Shown here: piece by piece, positions 1 through 4,958 of the stretch
Layout: each line of letters begins with the position of its first letter
How positions within the stretch are numbered: position 1 is the first letter of the stretch
The notes under the pieces: generated by a model
What the model was told of the DNA's origin: nothing
Database searches by the model: none
Seen by the model: the letters and a program-made list of their open reading frames with translations, nothing else
Translations under genes and position numbers: made by a program
Source: an uncultured Oscillospiraceae bacterium
Lineage (GTDB): Bacteria; Bacillota; Clostridia; Oscillospirales; Oscillospiraceae
Direction: 5' to 3'
Assembly (NCBI GenBank): GCA_958438185.1
Contig: CAUBQU010000111.1
Span: 1-5,371, forward strand
Length of the DNA: 5,371 bases

Positions 1-418
1 CCTGCTCCCAGAGCTCCTGCAGCAGCTCCACGTCGCATTTTTGCAGGATTACGTGGTGGTGAATGTTCGTCATCCGCTTTGTCTCCGTCACGGCGATATA
101 CCGCAGGCTTTGCCCCCGCTTTGTAAGCGCCTGCCGAAGCTTGCGCAGAAAAAGCTTCAGATCCTCCAGGCACTGGTCTAGTCCCCGGCGCTTGTCGCTG
201 TAATGCAGAACCAGGTGATAGTCCTTCGCCCGGAAGTTTGCGTTCAGCCGCCACCGCAGCCGCTCCTCCGCCGCCCGCTCATTGGCGGCCTTCTGCCGCT
301 CCGGGGTTGGGTTCGCACGCATGGCCCGCACTGCGCCCTTGCGCTGCGCGTTCCAGGTGTGCATCTTCTTCGTTTCCCGCACGCACCCGGCGCATACCGT
401 CCGCACCATGTAAGCCAT
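1..418 (-). CDS. HUH-type rolling-circle replication-associated protein, N-terminal part (runs off left edge)
   Basis: An open frame begins with ATG at 418 and continues without a stop to the window edge, giving 139 codons; the C-terminus is missing. The start is supported by a GGGGAGGG Shine-Dalgarno about 8 nt upstream; a second in-frame ATG at 409 is possible. The N-terminus is basic, with a C9-x2-C12 pair and an Arg/Ala-rich helix (about residues 25-60). A strand-like segment, AKDYHLVLHYSDK (residues 64-76), resembles motif I of rolling-circle Rep proteins. IHHHVILQ (119-126) fits the metal-binding HUH motif (His-x-His followed by hydrophobics). The preceding YIAVTETK (107-114) is also usual in the REP/ORF2-G2P-like family found in Clostridial prophages and plasmids. 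The expected role is nicking or initiation at a replication origin. The catalytic tyrosine would lie downstream, outside the window, so activity cannot be judged. It is separated from the upstream cassette by 133 bp containing two hairpins. Confidence 0.8.
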   Translation of the reverse strand, partial: MAYMVRTVCAGCVRETKKMHTWNAQRKGAVRAMRANPTPERQKAANERAAEERLRWRLNANFRAKDYHLVLHYSDKRRGLDQCLEDLKLFLRKLRQALTKRGQSLRYIAVTETKRMTNIHHHVILQKCDVELLQELWEQ

Positions 419-466
419 GCCGTTTTCCCTCCCCTCGTCCTTTAAGTAATGCTCTTACCGAGCCCG

Positions 467-495
467 GACGGCGGTCCCGCCCCGCCGTCGTTTTT
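467..495 (+). terminator. GC-rich hairpin followed by T5 (terminator-like, plus-strand orientation)
   Basis: An 8-bp perfect stem (GACGGCGG at 467-474 pairing with CCGCCGTC at 482-489) encloses a 7-nt loop and is followed on the plus strand by GTTTTT (490-495). This has the form of a Rho-independent terminator for rightward transcription, which would protect the leftward operon from antisense reading. Every gene here reads leftward, and in that direction the hairpin is preceded by A5 and has no U-tract, so it would not terminate the operon. It may instead be a structural element of the region upstream of the HUH gene, such as an origin hairpin or leader structure. The structure is directly visible; the function is uncertain. 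Confidence 0.4.
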
Positions 496-500
496 CCTTC

Positions 501-528
501 GTCCCCCGCCCTTCGCGAGGCGGGGGAC
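501..528. repeat. Perfect 10-bp inverted repeat (GC-rich hairpin) upstream of the HUH gene
   Basis: GTCCCCCGCC (501-510) pairs perfectly with GGCGGGGGAC (519-528) around an 8-nt loop that contains the small palindrome TCGCGA. It lies between the stop of the 90-aa gene at 552 and the HUH Rep start at 418, and only 11 bp from the second hairpin. There is no T-run after it on the minus strand, so it is not a canonical terminator for the operon. It could be a transcription attenuator, an mRNA-stabilising 3' end for the upstream cassette, or part of a replication origin recognised by the HUH protein. The inverted repeat itself is certain; the role is inference. Confidence 0.6.
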
Positions 529-551
529 CGTTATTCTATAATGTAAGCTGC

Positions 552-824
552 CTAGCGTTCGCCGCCCGCCCAGCCGCTGCACAGCCGCGTCAGCAGCTCC
601 CGCAGCGCCTGCATCGGCAAGTTGGTTATGTCAACCCGCGCCACAATGTCGCCCTTGCGCACGATGTGGACAATCTCCCGCAGGATACTTCCGTCGTCCG
701 CGTGGATCGTGTCGGGGATCAGGTCGTCAATCCCGCCGCGCTCCCGCTTTGTCAGCTCCGCCATGCGGCCGACCGCTGCCTTGCAGATCGTCTCAATCTC
801 CCGCTGTCTCTGCTTCTGTGTCAT
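552..824 (-). CDS. Small hypothetical phage-type protein, 90 aa
   Basis: The chosen start is ATG at 824, preceded by GGGAGGA with an 8-nt spacer; the frame stays open upstream to 962, but that longer start has no support and would lie deep inside the DUF4406 gene. The stop is TAG at 552-554. The protein has a basic, amphipathic N-terminal helix (about residues 1-30), a central segment DDLIPDTIHADDGSILREIV (33-52), then a short stretch that looks beta-like, GDIVARVDITNLP (58-70), and a C-terminal helix ending in GWAGGER. There is no membrane segment, signal peptide or cysteine cluster. No family is recognised. The first 11 codons overlap the end of the DUF4406 gene by 32 bp, so its translation is probably coupled to that gene. 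It is the last gene of the tight cassette; the two hairpins follow its stop. Confidence 0.75.
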   Translation of the reverse strand: MTQKQRQREIETICKAAVGRMAELTKRERGGIDDLIPDTIHADDGSILREIVHIVRKGDIVARVDITNLPMQALRELLTRLCSGWAGGER

Positions 825-1128
825 CGTCCGTTTCCTCCCATGTCCAATATTGCAGCGTCGTCTTGCCCGTGTACCTTGCGTACCGGTATTCCAGTTGCGC
901 TCCGTCGCTCTCCTTCCAGTCCCGGCAGAAGGCGACGGCGTCCGCCGCGTCAATGTCCGCAAAGGCCAGGCGCATATATTCCGCCGGCCGCAGTCCCGTC
1001 GGGTGCCGGGTCGGGTCCAGCAGCGTCACGTCTCCGCCGAATTTCCGGCGGCAGCTGCGGGCCAGCTCCCGGAAGCTTGCCGCGTAGCTTGCCTTCCCCG
1101 TGATCGGTCCGGACAGATAAATCTTCAT
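793..1128 (-). CDS. DUF4406 protein, nucleoside 2-deoxyribosyltransferase-like, 111 aa
   Basis: The start is ATG at 1128, in an ATGA overlap with the stop of the upstream gene and preceded by AGGAGGA; the frame is open further upstream, but those starts lack support. The N-terminus MKIYLSGPITG (1-11) is the diagnostic nucleotide-binding opening of DUF4406 and related nucleoside 2-deoxyribosyltransferase folds. DIDAADAVAFC (58-68) supplies the conserved Asp-rich strand, and W71, S74, G76 and E80 (W-x2-S-x-GA-x2-E) match the position where these enzymes carry the catalytic glutamate. About 111 residues is usual for the phage versions. The last 15 residues are acidic (TDDDTEAETAGD) and look like a tail. 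By family it should act on the N-glycosidic bond of a nucleoside or nucleotide, but phage DUF4406 substrates are largely undefined. It sits between two orphan genes in a translationally coupled cassette. Confidence 0.88.
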   Translation of the reverse strand: MKIYLSGPITGKASYAASFRELARSCRRKFGGDVTLLDPTRHPTGLRPAEYMRLAFADIDAADAVAFCRDWKESDGAQLEYRYARYTGKTTLQYWTWEETDDDTEAETAGD

Positions 1129-1682
1129 GCCGTCTCCTCCTGCTCCATCCGCTTCTTCGGCAGCATCTTGTAGCACGCCCAGTAGAGCCCGTCCGCCGTC
1201 TCCAGACTCGGCGCCAGCGCATAGGCTCTGGCCGCCTCCGCTACGCGCTTGAAAAATTCGCCCACTCGCGCCGCGCCGTCGTCCTTGTCCTGCGCTTCGT
1301 CGCACCACGCTATGAGTGCAAGCTTCTTTTTCTTCGCCTCCTCCCGGCTGATTTTCCCGGCCTGGTAGGCCGCGTAGATCCCGCCCATCGCGTAGTACAG
1401 CGTCTCCATACCGGGGGCCAACGGCGTCGTGCTTGCCATATGCCGCGCCGCGCCGTGCTCCAGCTCGTTCCAGCGCTCCTGCGTCAGGTTGCGCGGCCGC
1501 GCCGCAGGCGGAGTGCTTACAACCTTGCGTACCGCCTCCGCCGCTGCGGCCTCAGCGGCGTCCGTCCCCGGCGTCTGCCCACGCTTCTCAGCGGCTTTCG
1601 CTGCCTTCTCTGCAAAGGTGTCCTTGATCCTGGCCAAGTACGCCTCCCAGGTCTCCTTGCCCTCGTTCCACGCCTCAGCCAT
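1125..1682 (-). CDS. Hypothetical helical phage protein, 185 aa
   Basis: The start is ATG at 1682, 8 bp inside the preceding gene and preceded by a weaker AGGGGGAG ribosome site; the longer frame to 1796 would read through the cysteine-motif gene and is rejected. The stop overlaps the DUF4406 start as ATGA. Residues 1-55 form a charged, Ala-rich helix (WEAYLARIKDTFAEKAAKAA is typical), followed by a Pro-rich linker (about 58-64). From about residue 66 a compact helical domain follows, with aromatic positions such as ETLYYAMGGIYAAYQAGK (93-110), REEAKKKKLALIAW (113-126) and GLYWACYKMLPKK (165-177). There is no signal peptide, membrane span or recognised catalytic motif. I do not recognise the family; the layout (coiled N-terminus plus helical bundle) is compatible with a DNA- or protein-binding accessory factor, but that is a guess. 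It is clearly a real gene because both its ends interlock with its neighbours. Confidence 0.8.
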   Translation of the reverse strand: MAEAWNEGKETWEAYLARIKDTFAEKAAKAAEKRGQTPGTDAAEAAAAEAVRKVVSTPPAARPRNLTQERWNELEHGAARHMASTTPLAPGMETLYYAMGGIYAAYQAGKISREEAKKKKLALIAWCDEAQDKDDGAARVGEFFKRVAEAARAYALAPSLETADGLYWACYKMLPKKRMEQEETA

Positions 1683-1941
1683 TCGTCTCCCCCTTTCCGC
1701 CATCCAGCCGCAGGTAGCGCAGCCGCAGAATCGCCGCGCTGCCGTCCGGCAGCTGGCGCACGAATTCGCCTCGTGCCAGCTCCCAGCGCTGCACACGTTC
1801 TCTTCGCCGCGCCGCCTCCTCCCGGTTCCAGCCGCACCGCTTACACTGCATCGGGTCGCAGCGCTCGCTTGTCTGCGGGTCCTTCTCCAGAAGGCACGGG
1901 TTGCTTCTGCGTCTGCGCTTTTCGCCGTCCGCCCCGTTCAT
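1675..1941 (-). CDS. Small cysteine-motif (zinc-knuckle-like) phage protein, 88 aa
   Basis: The start is ATG at 1941, which overlaps the DUF3102 stop as ATGA and has a strong AAGGAGGAGG site with a 7-nt spacer. A later ATG at 1851, right before the cysteine motif, has no ribosome site. The N-terminus is basic (EKRRRRSN, 7-14), followed by C16, then C28-x4-C33-x2-C36 in CDPMQCKRCGWN (28-39), which could hold a metal ion, although a full four-ligand set is not certain. A charged helix rich in Arg and Glu follows (EEAARRRERVQRWELARGEF, 41-60), and then a beta-like ending (GSAAILRLRYLRL, 67-79). Short Clostridial prophage proteins with a CxxCGWN motif and Arg-rich helix are familiar, but no function is assigned to them. 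A nucleic-acid-binding role is plausible from charge and cysteines. Its last 8 bp overlap the next gene. Confidence 0.8.
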   Translation of the reverse strand: MNGADGEKRRRRSNPCLLEKDPQTSERCDPMQCKRCGWNREEAARRRERVQRWELARGEFVRQLPDGSAAILRLRYLRLDGGKGETNG

Positions 1942-2930
1942 ATGCCCGCCTCCTCCTTGAATCGCTTCAGCATCGCCTGCAGCGCCGCCGTCAGCTTTTC
2001 CGCCGTTTCTGCGTCCGTCAGCTTGATCTTGTTCCGCAGGCCAATCAGCCGGTTGTAGCTCTCCTGTACGCGGGCATATTCTGCCTGGAAGAGCGCCGTC
2101 TCCGGTGCGGCCAGCCGCAGCTTCTTTTCCAGGTCCGCCGCGTGAGCTTCCGCCGCCTGCAGCTTTCCCTGCAGCGCCTCGGCCTTTTGCAGCTTCTTTT
2201 GGTATAGCTCCTCCGCCATCTGCCGCGCCTTTTCCGTGGCAGCCGCGGCGTTCTGCTCTGCTCTCTTCTGTGCTTCCAGCGCCGCATCCCGCAGCGCTGC
2301 TGCCTCGTTCTGCGCCTTTTGCAGTGCGTCGGTCAGCCGGTCCGCCTCTGCTCTGGCCTTCGCCGCCCGGCGTTCCGCCTCGTCGTGCCGCGCCGCCTGC
2401 TCCTTCTCCCAGGCCGCCCGGTCAGCCTCCCGGGCCGCCTCATGCGCCTGCCGCAGCCGCTCCCATTCCGTCTCCGCGTCCTCCAGCTTCTGCTCCAGCG
2501 CCTTCTTTTCCTTGACAAGCCGCTCCACCTCCCGCGTCGGCAGCTGCTCTATATTGTTCGCTTCCGCGAAGCTTTCCCGTTCCTCGGCCGGCAGCGCCAG
2601 CAGCGCCAGCGCCTTTGTTACGCTCAAATTCCCAAGCGCCTGGGAATTTAAAACGGCCCCCTCCAGCGTGATCTGGTCGTCTGCGTATTCCCGAAAAAGC
2701 GCCATAAAATTGTTGGCCGTCGATTGGCTGAAATCCGCCTCCTCCTTGAGCCACGCGCCCCACCGCCCGTGCGGCAGCATGCTCTTTGCCTCCTCCAGCC
2801 GCCGCCCGATCTCCACCGCGTAGGTCAGCGCCATGCGCTGTGCCTGGCTCTTTAGCAGTCGAATCTCCGTCGTCACGGTCTCAATGTCCCGAAGCTCGCT
2901 GTGGGGGATCTCAATTGCCTGCTCCATCAT
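1938..2930 (-). CDS. DUF3102 domain protein with long coiled coil, 330 aa
   Basis: The start is ATG at 2930, forming an ATGA overlap with the PcfJ stop, with AAGGAGG about 10 nt upstream; the open frame extends to 3014 but the extra residues lie inside pcfJ. A second ATG follows directly at 2927. Residues 12-130 match DUF3102: a helix with YAVEIGRRLEEAKSMLPHG (37-55), then WGAWLKEEADFSQSTANNFM (57-76), which looks like a helix-turn-helix-type segment, and NSQALGNLSVTKALALLALP (95-114), comparable to ParB/KorB-like determinants. Residues about 135-272 form a continuous Ala/Glu/Arg/Lys-rich coiled coil. A distinct C-terminal helical unit (277-330) ends in MLKRFKEEAGI. The protein is probably a DNA-binding, oligomeric factor of the replication or regulatory module. 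DUF3102 has no settled function, so the DNA-binding reading is inference from sequence pattern. The gene is coupled on both sides. Confidence 0.88.
   Translation of the reverse strand: MMEQAIEIPHSELRDIETVTTEIRLLKSQAQRMALTYAVEIGRRLEEAKSMLPHGRWGAWLKEEADFSQSTANNFMALFREYADDQITLEGAVLNSQALGNLSVTKALALLALPAEERESFAEANNIEQLPTREVERLVKEKKALEQKLEDAETEWERLRQAHEAAREADRAAWEKEQAARHDEAERRAAKARAEADRLTDALQKAQNEAAALRDAALEAQKRAEQNAAAATEKARQMAEELYQKKLQKAEALQGKLQAAEAHAADLEKKLRLAAPETALFQAEYARVQESYNRLIGLRNKIKLTDAETAEKLTAALQAMLKRFKEEAGI
1949..1958 (-). promoter_or_regulatory. Shine-Dalgarno that fixes the start of the 88-aa gene
   Basis: AAGGAGGAGG lies 7 nt before the ATG at 1941, inside the last codons of the DUF3102 gene. 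It supports the upstream start over the later ATG at 1851 next to the cysteine motif, which has no ribosome site. Confidence 0.7.
2626..2649. repeat. Perfect 9-bp AT-rich inverted repeat inside the DUF3102 gene
   Basis: AAATTCCCA (2626-2634) and TGGGAATTT (2641-2649) are perfect inverted arms around a 6-nt spacer. On the coding strand they encode the conserved-looking LNSQALGNL segment, so part of the symmetry may follow from codon choice. The arms are more AT-rich than the surrounding DNA. It may be a protein-binding site or an mRNA hairpin, or simply chance. Confidence 0.45.
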
Positions 2931-4579
2931 GCCGTTTTCTCCTCCTTCTGCTTGATCTTCTTGGCGATCCCGCGCCGGTCTCGCGGGCTCCCGGCCTCCA
3001 GCCATGCCTGCCACGCCCGCAAAAAATCCCGGTATAGCACCCGGCAGGGAATTCGCCCCGGGTTTTCCTTGCAGGCGGTAAACTCATTGTTCCAGCCGTG
3101 AATCTGTATGATCCTCTCCCCTGAAATCTCAATGGTCGCCAGCGGCCTTCGTGGCCTGTGGATATCTCGCAAAAACAAAATCGTCGTCGCGCCCGCCAGG
3201 TGTCGGTCCGCGTACCCGCCGACGCAGTGCCGCAGCGCCTGTCCCTCTCGCTTGATCTCCTCGCCGTTCACCGGTGGCCGCACCAGGTAGCACCCGTCGC
3301 TCCAGGTGTAGCGCCTGGCAAGCTTTTTAAGCCGTTTCCGGTATGCTGCGTCCTGCTGCTCGTTTTGCAACGCCGCCCAGGCCGCCGTCGCGCCGTCGTG
3401 CTTCCGCGCCAGGTCTCGCGGGCAGAGGATCAGCGGATTTCCAAGGTCCAGTCCCACCCCCTGTGCCGCGTCCAGGTAGTCCAGCCAGTATGCCGCCGTG
3501 TCCCGCGTGCCGGTTTCTGCTTCGGCTCTTTCCAGGTAGCGCACCACCGCCGCCGGCGTCATGCCACGCCCCACCGTGTGCCTCCAGAGCCGCAGCGCGC
3601 CGTCCTCCGTTGGGAAAGCCCTTGCGATTTTCCCCACTGCCGCTGCCTCCTGCGGTCTTCTCGCCCGCTCCGGCAGCTTCCGCCAGAGCGCCAGCGCCGT
3701 CAGCCCGCCCGCCGCGCTCAGCTGCTGCGCCACCTTGGCCGGCGCACCCAGAAAATCCTCCGGCGTGGCCGCATCCCAGTGGATCGCCCGGGCGTTTTTC
3801 TTCCCCCGCTCCGTCAGATCCTCAACGGCGCTTCTCAGCCCCAGCTTGCCCAACCATTCGATCTTCTGCGGCCAAAAGCAGCAGGCCGTCAGCAGCCGCA
3901 AGGTGTCGCAGCGGTCCAGCAGCTTCTCCGCGCCGCAGTAGCGGAACGCGCTTTTGGCGATCTCCTCCGCCCCCGCCGTGCGGTATCCTGTCCCAAATTC
4001 TACCATATATCCATAGGGCGATGTCACCGCAAGCATCTTTCTCCCCCGCCCCGGTGCCGTTTGCTTGATATAATCCGTCGGCGGCCCCGCCTGGTTGTAT
4101 CGCTTTCTTGCCGCCTCCGCGCACCCCGGCCGGAACCGGCAGACCTCCAGCAGGTCCCCCCGCGGCCCCGCTTTGATGTCCACCGTGTAGTCCTTGCAAA
4201 GGTCATACGCCAGCGCCCAGAGCGCCCCGCGCCATTGCCGTAGCAGGACGCACCGGCGGTATTCCCAGAGGTTTTTCCGCTGCCCGCAGTAGCGCAGCTC
4301 CTTCGGCGCCGCCAGCCTGCCGCACCAGGGGCATGGGATTTGCCGCTTAATCTCATAGTGGCCCTGCTTCTCTGCCGCATGCGGCGCGTCCCACGCTGCC
4401 CGCTCCGCCGGTGTGACGGTCCGCGCTTTTAAGATGTTCTTGCCCCTGCGGCAGCAGGTGGCGTAGAGCTCCCCGTTCGCCCGTTTAAAAAGGTACGCCG
4501 TAAAGCACTCGTTGAGCCGTTCCAGGTCCTCCGCCCGCAGCGGCGGCATTTGCGCCAGCAGCCGCGCCGCCGCTGTCAT
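2927..4579 (-). CDS. PcfJ-like protein, 550 aa
   Basis: The start is ATG at 4579, in an ATGA overlap with the upstream PcfK-like stop, with TGGAGG 7 nt upstream. The C-terminal third carries the PcfJ signature: GQALRHCVGGYADRHLAGAT (446-465), the strand ILFLRD (467-472), LATIEISGERIIQIHG (480-495) and the following NNEFTACKEN. The N-terminal part has cysteine pairs (C42-C43; CPWCG at 83-87; C98 in RYCGQ), which could form a zinc-ribbon-like unit. A large middle region (about 200-430) is helical and Ala/Leu-rich. The family is named after an ORF of the Enterococcus conjugative plasmid pCF10 and is widespread in Firmicutes phages and integrative elements; its biochemical function is not established. 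The length is within the range usual for phage members. The pairing with a PcfK-like gene directly upstream reproduces the classic pcfK-pcfJ order and supports both calls. Confidence 0.9.
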   Translation of the reverse strand: MTAAARLLAQMPPLRAEDLERLNECFTAYLFKRANGELYATCCRRGKNILKARTVTPAERAAWDAPHAAEKQGHYEIKRQIPCPWCGRLAAPKELRYCGQRKNLWEYRRCVLLRQWRGALWALAYDLCKDYTVDIKAGPRGDLLEVCRFRPGCAEAARKRYNQAGPPTDYIKQTAPGRGRKMLAVTSPYGYMVEFGTGYRTAGAEEIAKSAFRYCGAEKLLDRCDTLRLLTACCFWPQKIEWLGKLGLRSAVEDLTERGKKNARAIHWDAATPEDFLGAPAKVAQQLSAAGGLTALALWRKLPERARRPQEAAAVGKIARAFPTEDGALRLWRHTVGRGMTPAAVVRYLERAEAETGTRDTAAYWLDYLDAAQGVGLDLGNPLILCPRDLARKHDGATAAWAALQNEQQDAAYRKRLKKLARRYTWSDGCYLVRPPVNGEEIKREGQALRHCVGGYADRHLAGATTILFLRDIHRPRRPLATIEISGERIIQIHGWNNEFTACKENPGRIPCRVLYRDFLRAWQAWLEAGSPRDRRGIAKKIKQKEEKTA

Positions 4580-4935
4580 AGGAATGCCTCCAGGTCCAGC
4601 AGCACCGGCTCCGCCGCTTCCGTCGGCGCCTCCCGGTTCGGGCAGACGTCAATGCGCATGTTGTAGCTTACCGCCGCCCCCGGGAAATAAAACGTCACCG
4701 CCCGGCGGAACGCCTCCAGGTCCGATAGGCTGCTGCCCACGCCCTTGGCCACCGCCTTCATGCAGTCGGCGAAGCTGCCGCCCTGGGCCACCGCCTGGGC
4801 AAATTCCGCGTCCTGCCCGCAAAAGCTCTCCAGTGCCTGCCGCACCGCCGGAGCCATCGCCCTTTCCTTGCTTCCTTGGATTTCCTTGTCCGCCCGCAGC
4901 CGCTTCAGTGCCGCATCAATATATGTATTTTCCAT
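4576..4935 (-). CDS. PcfK-like / AcrIIA9-family protein (putative Cas9 inhibitor), 119 aa
   Basis: The start is ATG at 4935 with AGGAGGAA 5 nt upstream. The small acidic-to-neutral protein has an N-terminal charged helix and a central core FAQAVAQGGSFADCMKAVAK (45-64). This continues with GVGSSLSDLEAFRRAVTFYF (65-84), the arrangement seen in PcfK-like proteins: a helix with D-x-CMK, then a second helix ending in an aromatic patch. The C-terminus LLDLEAFL (112-119) also fits the short hydrophobic/acidic ending of that family. Part of the PcfK-like family is annotated as Cas9 inhibitor AcrIIA9, after a metagenomic anti-CRISPR that blocks type II-A Cas9. The adjacent PcfJ gene agrees with the family call. 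Family membership is by remembered pattern, not alignment, and most PcfK-like proteins have not been shown to inhibit Cas9. It may alternatively serve a replication or conjugation function. Confidence 0.75.
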   Translation of the reverse strand: MENTYIDAALKRLRADKEIQGSKERAMAPAVRQALESFCGQDAEFAQAVAQGGSFADCMKAVAKGVGSSLSDLEAFRRAVTFYFPGAAVSYNMRIDVCPNREAPTEAAEPVLLDLEAFL

Positions 4936-4958
4936 GCTTCTTCCTCCTGTTTCGCCCT

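Noticed and set aside
501..528. Hairpin as the Rho-independent terminator of the leftward operon
   Set aside because: In the leftward direction the stem is followed by GAAGGAAAAACG, not a U-tract, so it does not meet the usual form.
537..542. Perfect TATAAT on the plus strand near the hairpins
   Set aside because: No -35 element at 16-18 bp spacing and no plausible plus-strand gene downstream; probably chance in the AT-richer spacer.
238..546. Plus-strand open frame across the HUH gene and the hairpin region
   Set aside because: Pro/Ala/Arg-rich translation opposite a coding frame with clear HUH motifs, and it runs through the two hairpins. No ribosome site.
1440..2207. 255-aa plus-strand open frame
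   Set aside because: It spans several interlocked minus-strand genes and has shadow-like composition (Arg, Leu, Pro, Ala runs). No start signal or recognisable motif.
2591..2613. Short tandem CAGCGCCAG-type repeat
   Set aside because: It encodes the Ala/Leu-rich ALALLALP stretch of DUF3102; codon bias in an Ala/Leu run explains it.
2233..2823. Ser/Ala/Arg-rich plus-strand open frame opposite the DUF3102 coiled coil
   Set aside because: The Ala/Glu/Arg/Lys codons of the coiled coil read in reverse leave few stops and give Ser/Ala-rich shadow frames.
2931..3014. Upstream-extended starts for DUF3102 (and similar extensions for the 90-aa, 111-aa and 185-aa genes)
   Set aside because: The extra residues fall inside the preceding gene and are Arg/Gly/Ala-rich shadow sequence. 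Downstream ATGs with ribosome sites and overlap junctions fit much better.
3158..4243. 361-aa open frame on the plus strand opposite the PcfJ gene
   Set aside because: The translation is a low-complexity Arg/Pro/Leu-rich shadow in GC-rich DNA. It lies fully antisense to a well-supported gene, has no clear ribosome site and resembles no known family.
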